Shown: positions 16,621 to 24,348 of the stretch, in pieces
How positions within the stretch are numbered: the stretch's first letter is position 1
Layout of the letters: every line of letters begins with the position of its first letter
DNA from: Phycisphaerales bacterium
Lineage (GTDB): Bacteria > Planctomycetota > Phycisphaerae > Phycisphaerales > UBA1924
Assembly (NCBI GenBank): GCA_029260375.1
Contig: JAJDDI010000014.1
Location: forward strand, 1 to 35,295
Reading direction: 5' to 3'
Length of the DNA: 35,295 nucleotides
Made by a program: the position numbers and the translations under genes
The notes under the pieces: generated by a model
Database searches by the model: none
What the model saw: the letters and a program-made list of their open reading frames with translations, nothing else
What the model was told of the DNA's origin: nothing

Positions 16621-16648
16621 TTGCACAGGGTCGATGAGGGTGTAGAGT
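16621..16648 (+). promoter_or_regulatory. Sigma70-like promoter for the candidate RNA
   Basis: TTGCAC (16621-16626), a 16-bp spacer, then TAGAGT (16643-16648). Predicted start is near 16655. A 6-bp inverted repeat (16611-16616 with 16630-16635) brackets the -35. This is the best consensus-like promoter in the window, and no protein start follows it. Confidence 0.5.
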
Positions 16649-16654
16649 GCACGC

Positions 16655-17167
16655 GCTTGAGACGAACGCCGAGGGTGGAAGCCAGCGGCGGGAGACTCGG
16701 GGGCGGGCGGCAGCCCGCCTGATGGGAGTCGCGTCCTGCCAGACGCGGCCAGGCGGCCCCGACGGGGCCCGGGACAAGCCGAGGCACGAAGCGCCGCACA
16801 GCCGGGAGACCGGGCGGCGGATCGGGTCCGGTCCGGGACCAACCCCGAATCGGGAGTTGACCGCCGAGCCCTGACGTCATCGCCCGCAAGGCGGCGTCGG
16901 GCCTCGCGACGGACCCCACGCGGCTTCGTCAGCGAGGGAAAAGAAACCGGCCGGGTGCGCAAGACCGGTCGGGCTCGGGGAAGCGCCGGGGCCTGCGGGC
17001 CTCGGAGTGCGGAAACGGGCGAAGCGTCGCTCGCCGGGCGTCGCCTGTCGGAGATGGGGCGGTCTTCGGGCCGCAACCGATCGGCGGGAACCAGCCCGGG
17101 GGATCGGGAGGCGCAAAGACGACACGGCCTTGGCCCTCGCGCGGGGACCAAGGCCGCGATCGTTTTT
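16655..17167 (+). ncRNA. Candidate long structured RNA (about 510 nt), family unknown
   Basis: Part of an 824-bp stretch (16471-17294) with no believable protein gene. It begins at a promoter (16621-16648) and ends at a terminator (17125-17167). Local stems on the + strand include 16702-16708 with 16713-16719, enclosed by 16694-16698 with 16726-16730. Others are 16731-16735 with 16742-16746, 16755-16760 with 16764-16769, and 17059-17064 with 17069-17074 closed by a UUCG tetraloop. Purine-rich unpaired patches (for example GGGAAAAGAAACC near 16937) lie between them. I looked for tmRNA, RNase P RNA and SRP RNA core sequences and found none. It may be a new RNA class or a long regulatory RNA convergent with rpsP. 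High GC makes chance stems common, hence moderate confidence. Confidence 0.4.
17125..17167 (+). terminator. Intrinsic terminator (+) of the candidate RNA
   Basis: A 9-bp stem (17125-17133 with 17148-17156), 14-nt loop, then five T at 17163-17167 after a 6-base gap. The gap makes it slightly atypical. Confidence 0.6.
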
Positions 17168-17169
17168 GG

Positions 17170-17207
17170 ACAGCGCCGATCAGGAAACACAGCGCCGATC
17201 AGGAAAC
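17170..17207. repeat. Perfect 19-bp tandem duplication
   Basis: 17170-17188 and 17189-17207 are identical and contiguous. The pair lies exactly between the two convergent terminators (17125-17167 and 17231-17264). It is probably a slippage duplication; a binding site is also possible. Confidence 0.85.
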
Positions 17208-17230
17208 GTGGTGTGCCACGCGCAGTGCGC

Positions 17231-17264
17231 AAGAAACAGGCCCCGCGACGGATCGTGGGGCCTG
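17231..17264 (-). terminator. Intrinsic terminator (-) of rpsP
   Basis: An 11-bp stem (17237-17247 with 17254-17264, one G-T pair) with a 6-nt loop. It is followed on the minus strand by a U-rich tail (17231-17236 read in reverse). It lies 30 bp after the rpsP stop, so rpsP is transcribed separately from trmD-rplS. Confidence 0.8.
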
Positions 17265-17294
17265 CGGTTCGAACGCTTGGTGTCGGTCCGAGGA

Positions 17295-17732
17295 TTACTC
17301 CTCCGACGCGGCTTCCTCGGCGGCTTTGGCCTCTGCGGCGGCCTTGGCTTGGGCCTCGGCTGCTGCGGACGCTGCTGCGGCGGCGTCATCCTCGGCCTTC
17401 TTCAGCGCCGCCTTCTCCGCCAGGCGCGTCGCGACGCGGGCGTTGTCATCGGCGCGGCGCTTCTCCCACGCGGCTTTCATCTTGGCGGGCAGCAGGTCGT
17501 TCTTGGCCAGCAGATCCTCGACCGTCTCGGAGGGCTGGGCGCCCTGCTCGAGCCAGTACTGGATGCGCTCGCCCTTGAGCTCCATGATCTTGCCCTCCTC
17601 GGTGGCGAGGGGGTCGAACCAGCCCAGGGGCTCGATCACGCGCCCGTTGCGACGGGTGCGCTGATCGATCGCGTTGATGCGGAAGAAGGGGCGATGCCGA
17701 CGGCCGAGACGCTGCATGCGGATGCGAACCAT
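17295..17732 (-). CDS. rpsP: 30S ribosomal protein S16 with Ala/Lys/Glu-rich tail
   Basis: 145 aa from ATG 17732, where S16 homology begins (MVRIRMQRLGRRHRPFFRI). GGAGAC lies a few bases upstream. The in-frame extension to 17846 is not S16-like. The core (about 1-85) includes IEPLGWFDPLATE and ERIQYWLEQGAQPSETVEDLL. A tail from about 100 to 145, made almost only of Ala, Lys, Glu and Asp, is predicted helical and is absent from E. coli S16 (82 aa). S16 is an early-assembly protein of the 30S body. No rimM follows, unlike the usual operon. Confidence 0.96.
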   Translation of the reverse strand: MVRIRMQRLGRRHRPFFRINAIDQRTRRNGRVIEPLGWFDPLATEEGKIMELKGERIQYWLEQGAQPSETVEDLLAKNDLLPAKMKAAWEKRRADDNARVATRLAEKAALKKAEDDAAAAASAAAEAQAKAAAEAKAAEEAASEE

Positions 17733-17874
17733 GGTGGAGTCTCCAACTGGCGGGCCGCGCGTGTGCGTCGGCCGGCGGATCTGCCCCAAGGCTGACCGGC
17801 GGGTTTGAGGCCCGGAACCGGCTTTGTCCCTCGACGCGGCGACCATCGCGGCGTCTGTGTGCCCTGGGGCTTGG

Positions 17875-17904
17875 ATTGTTGGCCCGGGAGGGGTTCAGAT
17901 CCAA
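17875..17904 (-). promoter_or_regulatory. Candidate rpsP promoter
   Basis: On the minus strand TTGGAT (17904-17899) and AACAAT (17880-17875) are spaced by 18 bp. This would give a 5' leader of roughly 135 nt before the rpsP ATG, long enough to hold regulatory structure. Confidence 0.35.
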
Positions 17905-17994
17905 TGAGGACCCCCGGCGCCCCCCGTTTGGGTCTTGCACAAGGGGAAGCCGGGAGGGAGAATGGGGGCAACGGCAAACTGGGGGAGGCTGACG

Positions 17995-18747
17995 ATGCAG
18001 CGTGATCTGATGACCAGAGCGATCTGCGGGCTCGCGATGGGGGGCGTCGGGGCTCACGCGTCGGCTCAGGCGGTGTCCCTGGAAATGATCGCGGACGCCA
18101 CGGCCTACTCGGTGACGGACCCGATCTCGCTTGAGGTCTATGCGGCGTGGGACGACGCCCAGGTCGGCGCACTGCCCGGGGGGATGACGGCACTGGCGGA
18201 CTTCAACTTTCGCGTGGAGACCGAGTTCGGGATCTCGCCCGTGAGCGTGACGTTCCACCCGATGCTCAGCGGGAGCGTGGACGTGATGGACGGCTCGGGG
18301 GTGGAGATCAGCGGGTTCCAACTGCCGCCGTTCTTCATGCTGCCGCTGGATGATGCAAACCCGATCCTGATCGCGGCGATCGAGTGCGAATCGTTCGGGG
18401 CGCCGCTGCTCAACGAGATCCATTTCGAGCTGACCAGTTCACCCTCGGTGTCGGTGTACTTTGACGATTTCGGTTTCTCGACCTATCAGACCACGATAGG
18501 GCAGAAGAGCATCGTGACTGTTCCGGTCGAGGTGCTCATCAGCGGTGGGCCGTGCTGTGAGGAGGAGCCCTGCAATCTTGCGGATCTGGCCGACCCGTAC
18601 GGGCAGTTGAACTTCGACGATGTCGTTCTCTTCCTCGGGTACTTCTCGAGCCAAGAGGGCGAGGCGGACCTGGCGGCGCCGTTCGGGTCGTTCGACTTCA
18701 GCGATGTCGCGGCGTTCCTGACCCTGTTCGGGCGGGGGTGTCCCTGA
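17995..18747 (+). CDS. Secreted protein with GC-type dockerin tail
   Basis: 250 aa. ATG 17995 has GGGAGG 7 bases upstream, and a signal peptide follows (MQRDLMTRAICGLAMGGVGA..., cleavage near HASA-QA at about 24). The middle is a beta-rich domain with no family I recognise. A Cys-rich hinge (GGPCCEEEPC) leads to two dockerin-like repeats (DLADPYGQLNFDDVVLFL and DLAAPFGSFDFSDVAAFL) ending in LFGRGCP. This is the same tail as in the 11899-13149 protein, so both probably use the same export or anchoring route. Function unknown. Confidence 0.85.
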   Translation: MQRDLMTRAICGLAMGGVGAHASAQAVSLEMIADATAYSVTDPISLEVYAAWDDAQVGALPGGMTALADFNFRVETEFGISPVSVTFHPMLSGSVDVMDGSGVEISGFQLPPFFMLPLDDANPILIAAIECESFGAPLLNEIHFELTSSPSVSVYFDDFGFSTYQTTIGQKSIVTVPVEVLISGGPCCEEEPCNLADLADPYGQLNFDDVVLFLGYFSSQEGEADLAAPFGSFDFSDVAAFLTLFGRGCP

Positions 18748-18774
18748 GATCGCAACGCGGGCCCGGATCGGTCG

Positions 18775-19710
18775 TTACTTGATCATCGCCCAGCGCTTGT
18801 AGAACGAGCGGTTGATGCGGATGAGCAGGAACTGCAGGCCCTGGACGATCACGTTCATGACCGGGCGGATCTTGTTGGGTCGCACGATGTCGATGAACAT
18901 GCAGTAGCGGGCGTGGTCGCTCTCGTTGCACGACTGGTGCATCAGCGTGTCGTCGAAGATGAACAGGGGCTGGTCGTTCCAGTGGTGGACGCGGTCGCCC
19001 ACCTGGATGAACGCGGCGTTGTCGGGCGTGGGGCGGAGGTTGTAGAGCACGCGGAAGGTGGCGCGGAGCGGGCCGAAGTGCCACGAGGTGCTCTTGCGCT
19101 TGTTGAAGACCGAGACGCCGATGGTGCGGATGGTCTGGTACCGCTCGTGGAACGCGGGGACGTCAACGGAGACGGGCAGGTCTTTGCCGTACCACTTGAA
19201 GAAGATCATGCTCCGCCCGTCGGTGATTTTGTCCTGGAGCTGGGCGATGAGGTCCGCCTCGCGGGCGGCGTCGAGGACCCGGGTGATCTCCTCCTGGTGG
19301 AGTTTGGGCAGGTCCTGGAGCTGGTAGATCCCCTTGTTCCAGTAGGGGAGCGAGATCAGGTCCATGAGCAGGTTGAACGGGGAGAGGACCCAGGTGAGCA
19401 CGCCCTTGCCGAAGAAGTAGCTGTCCACCTGCCAGAGCCAGAGCGGGCGGTGGCGGATAACGTCGAGCACGCCGCAGAGCACGAACGCGCCGATGATGAT
19501 GGGCACGGCGTACCAGCCCTGGGCCCACCCGAGGGCGGCCAGGGCAATGATCGCCGCGATCCCCACGATGCGCTTGATCACGCGCTTGACGAGCCGCTTG
19601 GTGGAGGTCTTGCGCCTCGGGGCGGGCGTCTGCGACTCGGGGGCGAGCACCTCGACCGGGGCGTCGGGTGTGGCCGCGGGGGACGGTTGGGTCGCGGTGG
19701 GGGCGTCCAT
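18775..19710 (-). CDS. Membrane-anchored aspartyl/asparaginyl beta-hydroxylase family protein (LpxO-like)
   Basis: 311 aa from ATG 19710. The frame continues to 19854 but reads through the tRNA gene, a common false extension. A Pro/Ala-rich N-terminus and two TM helices (about 47-62 and 67-84) precede a cytoplasmic 2-oxoglutarate/Fe(II) dioxygenase domain (about 160-285). Likely iron ligands are H211 in STSWHFGPLRATFR and H258 in FDDTLMHQSCNESDHARY. The position two after the first His is Gly, as in AspH (two-His site), not Asp as in HxD enzymes. LpxO, which hydroxylates lipid A acyl chains, belongs to this family and is also membrane-bound. A lipid A role fits lpxK and hldE nearby but is inference; protein hydroxylation is the alternative. 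Confidence 0.85.
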   Translation of the reverse strand: MDAPTATQPSPAATPDAPVEVLAPESQTPAPRRKTSTKRLVKRVIKRIVGIAAIIALAALGWAQGWYAVPIIIGAFVLCGVLDVIRHRPLWLWQVDSYFFGKGVLTWVLSPFNLLMDLISLPYWNKGIYQLQDLPKLHQEEITRVLDAAREADLIAQLQDKITDGRSMIFFKWYGKDLPVSVDVPAFHERYQTIRTIGVSVFNKRKSTSWHFGPLRATFRVLYNLRPTPDNAAFIQVGDRVHHWNDQPLFIFDDTLMHQSCNESDHARYCMFIDIVRPNKIRPVMNVIVQGLQFLLIRINRSFYKRWAMIK

Positions 19711-19775
19711 GAATACTCCGGAGTATGGAGGTGCTGCGGGTAGAATTGTAGCAGAGGCGGGGCGCACGGACGCAA

Positions 19776-19860
19776 TGGGCCCGGAGGGGCTCGAACCCTC
19801 ACTCCCTTGTGGGGAAGCGGATTTTAAGTCCGCCGCGTCTACCAGTTCCGCCACAGGCCC
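19776..19860 (-). tRNA. tRNA-Leu (anticodon UAA)
   Basis: An 85-nt cloverleaf on the minus strand. The acceptor stem pairs 19860-19854 with 19783-19777 (one G-U), followed by a discriminator A. The anticodon loop CUUAAAA gives anticodon UAA. The long variable arm is typical of tRNA-Leu, and the T loop is GGTTCGAGCCC. CCA is not encoded. It lies 65 bp upstream of the hydroxylase start on the same strand. Confidence 0.95.
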
Positions 19861-19999
19861 GCAGCGAAGCGTACCCGCTCCGGGCGGGGTCGCTGCGGGT
19901 GTGCTCGGCCGGCAGCGGGATCACATCCGGGAAGCGAACGTGTGTACGCTCTTATGAGGCGGTGGCTTGGGCGGCGATGATCGGGCACAGGGGCGCAGA

Positions 20000-22900
20000 G
20001 TGAGCGTTGAGTCTCAGCGAGCGAGCGGATTCGTTGGCGACTTCGCGCCCGAGGAACTGCTGTGGGAGACGCCCGGGCGGACGCTCCACGCGGCCCGGGC
20101 GCCGCTGAGCGACCGGTGCGGGCATGCGCTCAAGCGGGTCTCGGCGGACCCGCTGCTGGCGGGCGACGGGGACACACAGGCCAGGCGGCTGCTCGACAGC
20201 GCCGCGGTCCAGCGCCGGTGCGCCGAGGCCAACCCCGACTCGTGGGCGGCGGTGCACGACGCGGGCGAGCTGGGCGACGGCGAGGCCTACGCGGTCACGG
20301 ACCTGCTGCCGCGCAGCGCGGGCGAACTGATCCGGCTCCAGATCCACCTGCGACCGGCGGTGCTGGCGAGGATCGTCGGCGGCGTGGTTCGCGGGCTCAT
20401 CACGCTCCGCGATGCCTGCGACGGGCGCGCACACGGCGCCCTGAGCCCCGAGAACGTGCTCGTGCGTGGCGACGAGCCGTCGTCGTGGACGGGCGTGCTG
20501 ACCGATCCGCTGGGCGGTGACCTGCTCCCGGGCGATGCCGAGCGCGGGCTGGCGGCGGACCTTCGAGCCCTGGGGCGACTGATCGCGTTGCTGGTGACGC
20601 ACCGCGACGCGCGGGGCGGGAAGATCAGCGGGTCCGACGAGAGCTGGTCACGCCTCGGGCGCGTTGGGCCGGCGTGGCGTGAGCTGTGCGCCGAGCTGCT
20701 GGCGGCGGACGACGCGGGCGATCTGGACGAGCTGAGAGAACGCGTGTCGGCGCTGCGCCGCCGGGCCGAGCGTCCCAAGAAGCAGCGCCGCGCAGGCGCG
20801 GCGGTGACGCTGCTGCTGGCGATCGGGCTGGGGGTCTTTCTGGTGTTCGGGACCGGGGGGGACCCGACCAAGGGTGGTTCGACGCGGGCGCCGTTCGAGG
20901 AGGAGCCGTTCAGGGCGTGGTGCGCCGACGCGGAGCTGTGGGTGCTGTACCTGGAGCGGGACGCGCAGACGCGGCGCGAGGACCTCGCCCGAGACGCCCA
21001 CCTGGCGGGCGAGCTGCTGCCCGTGCTCGACGAGGCGACCCAGCGTGAGATCGAGCTGGACCCGCGGTCGCTCGTTCGCGCTTCGCCCCGCTCGAGGCTG
21101 CGTCTGGTGGACATGGTCGAGCCCGACGAGCGGAACCAGAAGCTGGGCGGTCGCACGACGGAAGCGCTCGACATCATCGGGCGCCTGCGCGGGGCGATCT
21201 CGTCGTGGGACGCGCTGGGCGGGGCCAGCGAGCGGGCGGCGGTCTACGCCCGGCGCGGCTGGCGACCGCAGGGCGCGTTCCTCGATCAGCTCAGCCAACG
21301 CGTGCTCGCCCCCGATTGGACCGACCCGGCCACGGGGCTGGTCACGGTCCCCGAGTCGATCGACGAGACGTTCGGCCCGGAGCTGGTCGAGAACCTCGTG
21401 CAGCTGTCCGAGGCGTCGGTCCTGTGTGACGAGATCGACGCGGCGTGGGAGCGCACGCAGGCTCGGATCGAGCCGATCCGCGACGGCGCGGCGCCCGCGG
21501 GCGAGGGCGACGAGCCCGACCCGCTGCTCGCGGCGTTCGGTGATCTCCCGGACCGCTACACCGCGTTCCGAGGTCTCGGAGGCGATATCGAGGCGCTGCG
21601 CACGCTCCACGCCCGCGTGATGGACCTGGACGCGATCTCGGGGTCGATCGAGACCTTTGTTGGCGATGGCTGGGCACGGGTGGACCGCCCGTTCTTTGTC
21701 TCGCAATCCCAAACGCTCGCGGCGGTTGATCCCGAGTCCCCCGCGCGGATAGAGGACTTCCGGGCCTGGCTCGGCGAGGCGTCGGACCCGGGCGTGACCA
21801 AGCTCGAGCCCGAGAGCGACCCGCGCCTGGCGTATGGCGGGTCCGCGGCGTTCGAACCGCTGCCCGGCGAGATCGAGACGCTGCGCGACCGGTACGGGGC
21901 CGAGCTGTTCGAAGAGCTGCTGGGCGAGAGCGACCTTGCTGAGCGCACGCCCGCGGCGCTGCGCGCGGCGCGTGAGCTGGACACGATCCGCTGGCAGCGG
22001 CTCACGCAGGAGGAGGTCGAGGACGGCGCCCGGCGGCTCGGCGCCGAGCTGGCACGGACGAGCGAGGAGGTCACCCGCCTGGGCGAGGACCTGCTTCAGA
22101 CCGCGACGGCGTACCTCGATGAGCTGCGGGAGAGCGAGGGTGTTTCGGCGTTCTCGACGCCCTCGATCGACGCGGCGTGGCGGTCGATGCGCGATGACCT
22201 GCTCGCGCGGTACGCCGAGGATGGGCGGTTCGCGGATCTGCGACGGGCCGAGGCGCCGGCCCGGGCGAGGCTGCTGGACATCGAGCGGCGTCTGCGGGTC
22301 GAGGCCGAGTTCGAATCGGCGCCGCGCGGGTTTGATCCGGAGATGATCGAGCCGGTGCTGGCGGAGCGGATGGACGCGGCGGGCGGCGCGGGGGCCGCGC
22401 TGCTGAGCTGGAACGGGCGGGCGTACGAGACGCCGGCGGGCTTCGAACAGTCCCTTGCGTCGATCGCGGCGGCGGATCGGGCGTGGGTCGAGCGGCTCGT
22501 GGAGCTCGTGAACGATCACGCACGAGTTGAGCAAAGCCTGGATAGCGCGATGCTGCTCGATGAGGCGGGCGACGACGGTCGGTCGGCGCGCGAGCTGGTC
22601 CTGGCGTGGCGCCCGAGCGAGGAGCTGGGCGACGAACGGATCCACAACTCGCTGGCGGGGGTGCTGGGGCGGGTTGCGCACGTCGAGTCGATCGAGCGCG
22701 AGACGGACGCCCAGCGGCTGGTCGCGTGGGCGTCGGACGATGGGCAGGAGACGGTCGCGGCGCTGACGGCGTACCTCGGGATCGGGGAGGCGGACGCCGC
22801 CTGGCCCGCAAGCGTGGACCAGCTCGAGACCGAGCGGTTGATGATGCGGGGATTGGAGGATCGGGCCCAGGGGCTGGCGAGCTTGGACCGGCAAGCCGCG

Positions 22901-24325
22901 GTTGGGTCTCGGGTGCGGAACGCGGCCCGGGCGCGGTGGGCCCGGTTCGCTGACGGGGCTGACGAGCTGCGTGAGGTGGACGCCGCGGCGGGGGCGCGCG
23001 AGGCGTTCGGTGCGGACCTGGGTGGGCTGAGCCCGCGATCGGCGTACAACGTGCTGCTGCGCGAGTTCCAGACCGGGGTCGATCTGTCGATGGACGAGTC
23101 GGCGCTGCGCACGCGCGTCGAGCGCCTGCGGGACGAGATGCGCCCGCTCGCCCCCGGGCTGCGCGATCCGGGCGCGCAGCGGTTCATCGACGAGGTGGCG
23201 GACATCGCCCGCCCGCCCGACGACACCCGGCGCGTGCTCGAGGCGCGGGAGTTCGGACCCGGGCGGCACGGGTGGAGCGCGTCGGACGTGGACGGCGGTG
23301 AGGTGCTGGTCTACACGTCCAGCGGCGTTGGCGGGGCGATGCGACTCGAGTTCGTGCGCATCGAGCCGGACAGTTCGAATGGTCTGCGCCTGCCGGCGTA
23401 CGTCTCGAAGTCGGAGGTGTCGCTGGGCGTGGTGCGCGCGATGGGCGCGAGGCTCGGGGGCTGGGACGGGGTCGCGGAGCAGTGGCTGGCGCTGGCCGAT
23501 TCGCGAGAGCGGGCGGGCCAGCCGGGCGGGCAGGAGTGGGCGGGCGCCCGCGTGTGGAGCTGGGACCCGGCGGCGCGGGCGATGGTCCCGGGTGAGTCGT
23601 GGCTCAAGCGCCACCCGCAGATGACGGCGGAGGCGCCGGCGTACGCGCCGGGGCTGGGCGATCCGAGCGACCCGCTGTTGATCGCACCGGGGCAGGGGCG
23701 CCCGGGCGACGCGATGCCGATGAACCACGTGTCGGCCCGGGCGGCGCAGATGCTGGGCGAGGCGCTGGGCGCCCGCGTGCCCACGGAGGCCGAGTTCCGC
23801 GCGGCGGTCCGCAAGCAGGGCGGCGGGGGACAGGCGGTCGGCGGGGGCAACCGGCGGGACGCGACGTTCGCGCGTCAGCGGGACTGGATCACCCGGGTCG
23901 AGGCGACGCTGCTGCAGGACGGCGCGGTATCACAGTTCTCGTACCCGGACCGGGGGGTGTTCCTGCCGCGGGAGGTCAGCGCGAGCACGGACGGCAACGC
24001 GACGGCGATGCCCACCGACGACGGCGTGCTCTGGTTCACGCCCGTGGACGCGGGCGGGGGCGGGCCCTTCCGCGATCTGATCGGGAACGTCGCTGAGTTC
24101 GTGTCGGTGGAGGACGGGTTCGGGGTGATCGGGGCGTCGGCGCTGTCGGCGCCGGAGATCGATCCGATGACGCTCTACAAGCTGCGCCGGGCGCAGTACA
24201 AGCGCGGGGCCAACTCGGACGTGGGCTTCCGGCTGGCGCTGGACGTGCCCGAGGGCGTCTTTCGCCAGACCGTCAACCGGCGCATGGAGAAGCTGCTGGC
24301 CCGGGCGTCGTGCGTGTTCGAATGA
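20000..24325 (+). CDS. Giant membrane protein: pseudokinase + TM + SUMF1/FGE-like domain, T6SS-associated (PpkA-like layout)
   Basis: 1441 aa from GTG 20000, with AGGGG 7-8 bases upstream; TTG 19967 is an alternative start. The N-terminus (about 10-200) resembles a Ser/Thr kinase: ALKRV (candidate ATP Lys), a hinge-like AYAVTDLLP, and AHGALSPENVLV where kinases have HRDLKPEN. The catalytic Asp and a proper DFG are missing, so it should be a pseudokinase. One TM helix lies at about 267-285. About 850 residues of helical, Glu/Asp/Arg-rich sequence follow, probably periplasmic. From about 1130 to the end is a formylglycine-generating-enzyme-like (SUMF1) fold: VSLGVVRAMGARLGG, ARVPTEAEFRAAV, DLIGNVAEFV, NSDVGFRLALD. 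The active-site Cys pair of true FGE is absent. Kinase-TM-periplasmic layout plus tssL, tssM and tagF downstream suggests a PpkA-type sensor for a T6SS-like machine. Confidence 0.85.
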   Translation: MSVESQRASGFVGDFAPEELLWETPGRTLHAARAPLSDRCGHALKRVSADPLLAGDGDTQARRLLDSAAVQRRCAEANPDSWAAVHDAGELGDGEAYAVTDLLPRSAGELIRLQIHLRPAVLARIVGGVVRGLITLRDACDGRAHGALSPENVLVRGDEPSSWTGVLTDPLGGDLLPGDAERGLAADLRALGRLIALLVTHRDARGGKISGSDESWSRLGRVGPAWRELCAELLAADDAGDLDELRERVSALRRRAERPKKQRRAGAAVTLLLAIGLGVFLVFGTGGDPTKGGSTRAPFEEEPFRAWCADAELWVLYLERDAQTRREDLARDAHLAGELLPVLDEATQREIELDPRSLVRASPRSRLRLVDMVEPDERNQKLGGRTTEALDIIGRLRGAISSWDALGGASERAAVYARRGWRPQGAFLDQLSQRVLAPDWTDPATGLVTVPESIDETFGPELVENLVQLSEASVLCDEIDAAWERTQARIEPIRDGAAPAGEGDEPDPLLAAFGDLPDRYTAFRGLGGDIEALRTLHARVMDLDAISGSIETFVGDGWARVDRPFFVSQSQTLAAVDPESPARIEDFRAWLGEASDPGVTKLEPESDPRLAYGGSAAFEPLPGEIETLRDRYGAELFEELLGESDLAERTPAALRAARELDTIRWQRLTQEEVEDGARRLGAELARTSEEVTRLGEDLLQTATAYLDELRESEGVSAFSTPSIDAAWRSMRDDLLARYAEDGRFADLRRAEAPARARLLDIERRLRVEAEFESAPRGFDPEMIEPVLAERMDAAGGAGAALLSWNGRAYETPAGFEQSLASIAAADRAWVERLVELVNDHARVEQSLDSAMLLDEAGDDGRSARELVLAWRPSEELGDERIHNSLAGVLGRVAHVESIERETDAQRLVAWASDDGQETVAALTAYLGIGEADAAWPASVDQLETERLMMRGLEDRAQGLASLDRQAAVGSRVRNAARARWARFADGADELREVDAAAGAREAFGADLGGLSPRSAYNVLLREFQTGVDLSMDESALRTRVERLRDEMRPLAPGLRDPGAQRFIDEVADIARPPDDTRRVLEAREFGPGRHGWSASDVDGGEVLVYTSSGVGGAMRLEFVRIEPDSSNGLRLPAYVSKSEVSLGVVRAMGARLGGWDGVAEQWLALADSRERAGQPGGQEWAGARVWSWDPAARAMVPGESWLKRHPQMTAEAPAYAPGLGDPSDPLLIAPGQGRPGDAMPMNHVSARAAQMLGEALGARVPTEAEFRAAVRKQGGGGQAVGGGNRRDATFARQRDWITRVEATLLQDGAVSQFSYPDRGVFLPREVSASTDGNATAMPTDDGVLWFTPVDAGGGGPFRDLIGNVAEFVSVEDGFGVIGASALSAPEIDPMTLYKLRRAQYKRGANSDVGFRLALDVPEGVFRQTVNRRMEKLLARASCVFE

Positions 24326-24348
24326 TCGATGCTCCGCGTAAGACTGGC

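Noticed and set aside
16655-17167. RNase P RNA, tmRNA or SRP RNA
   Set aside because: Similar size, and GCAAGACC at 16968 briefly recalled RNase P, but the conserved core blocks (such as GAGGAAAGTCC, the tag reading frame with tRNA-like ends, or GGAAGGAAGCAG) are missing.
16647-17795. Several plus-strand ORFs (75-262 residues) in the gene-free stretch and over rpsP
   Set aside because: Arg/Gly/Pro-rich, no ribosome sites, no domain; explained by high GC.
19711-19854. N-terminal extension of the hydroxylase (MAELVDAADLKS...)
   Set aside because: It is the translated tRNA-Leu gene, a well-known false start.
20648-23728. 1026-residue antisense ORF
   Set aside because: Opposite the pseudokinase/SUMF1 gene, His/Arg/Pro-rich, no recognisable domain.
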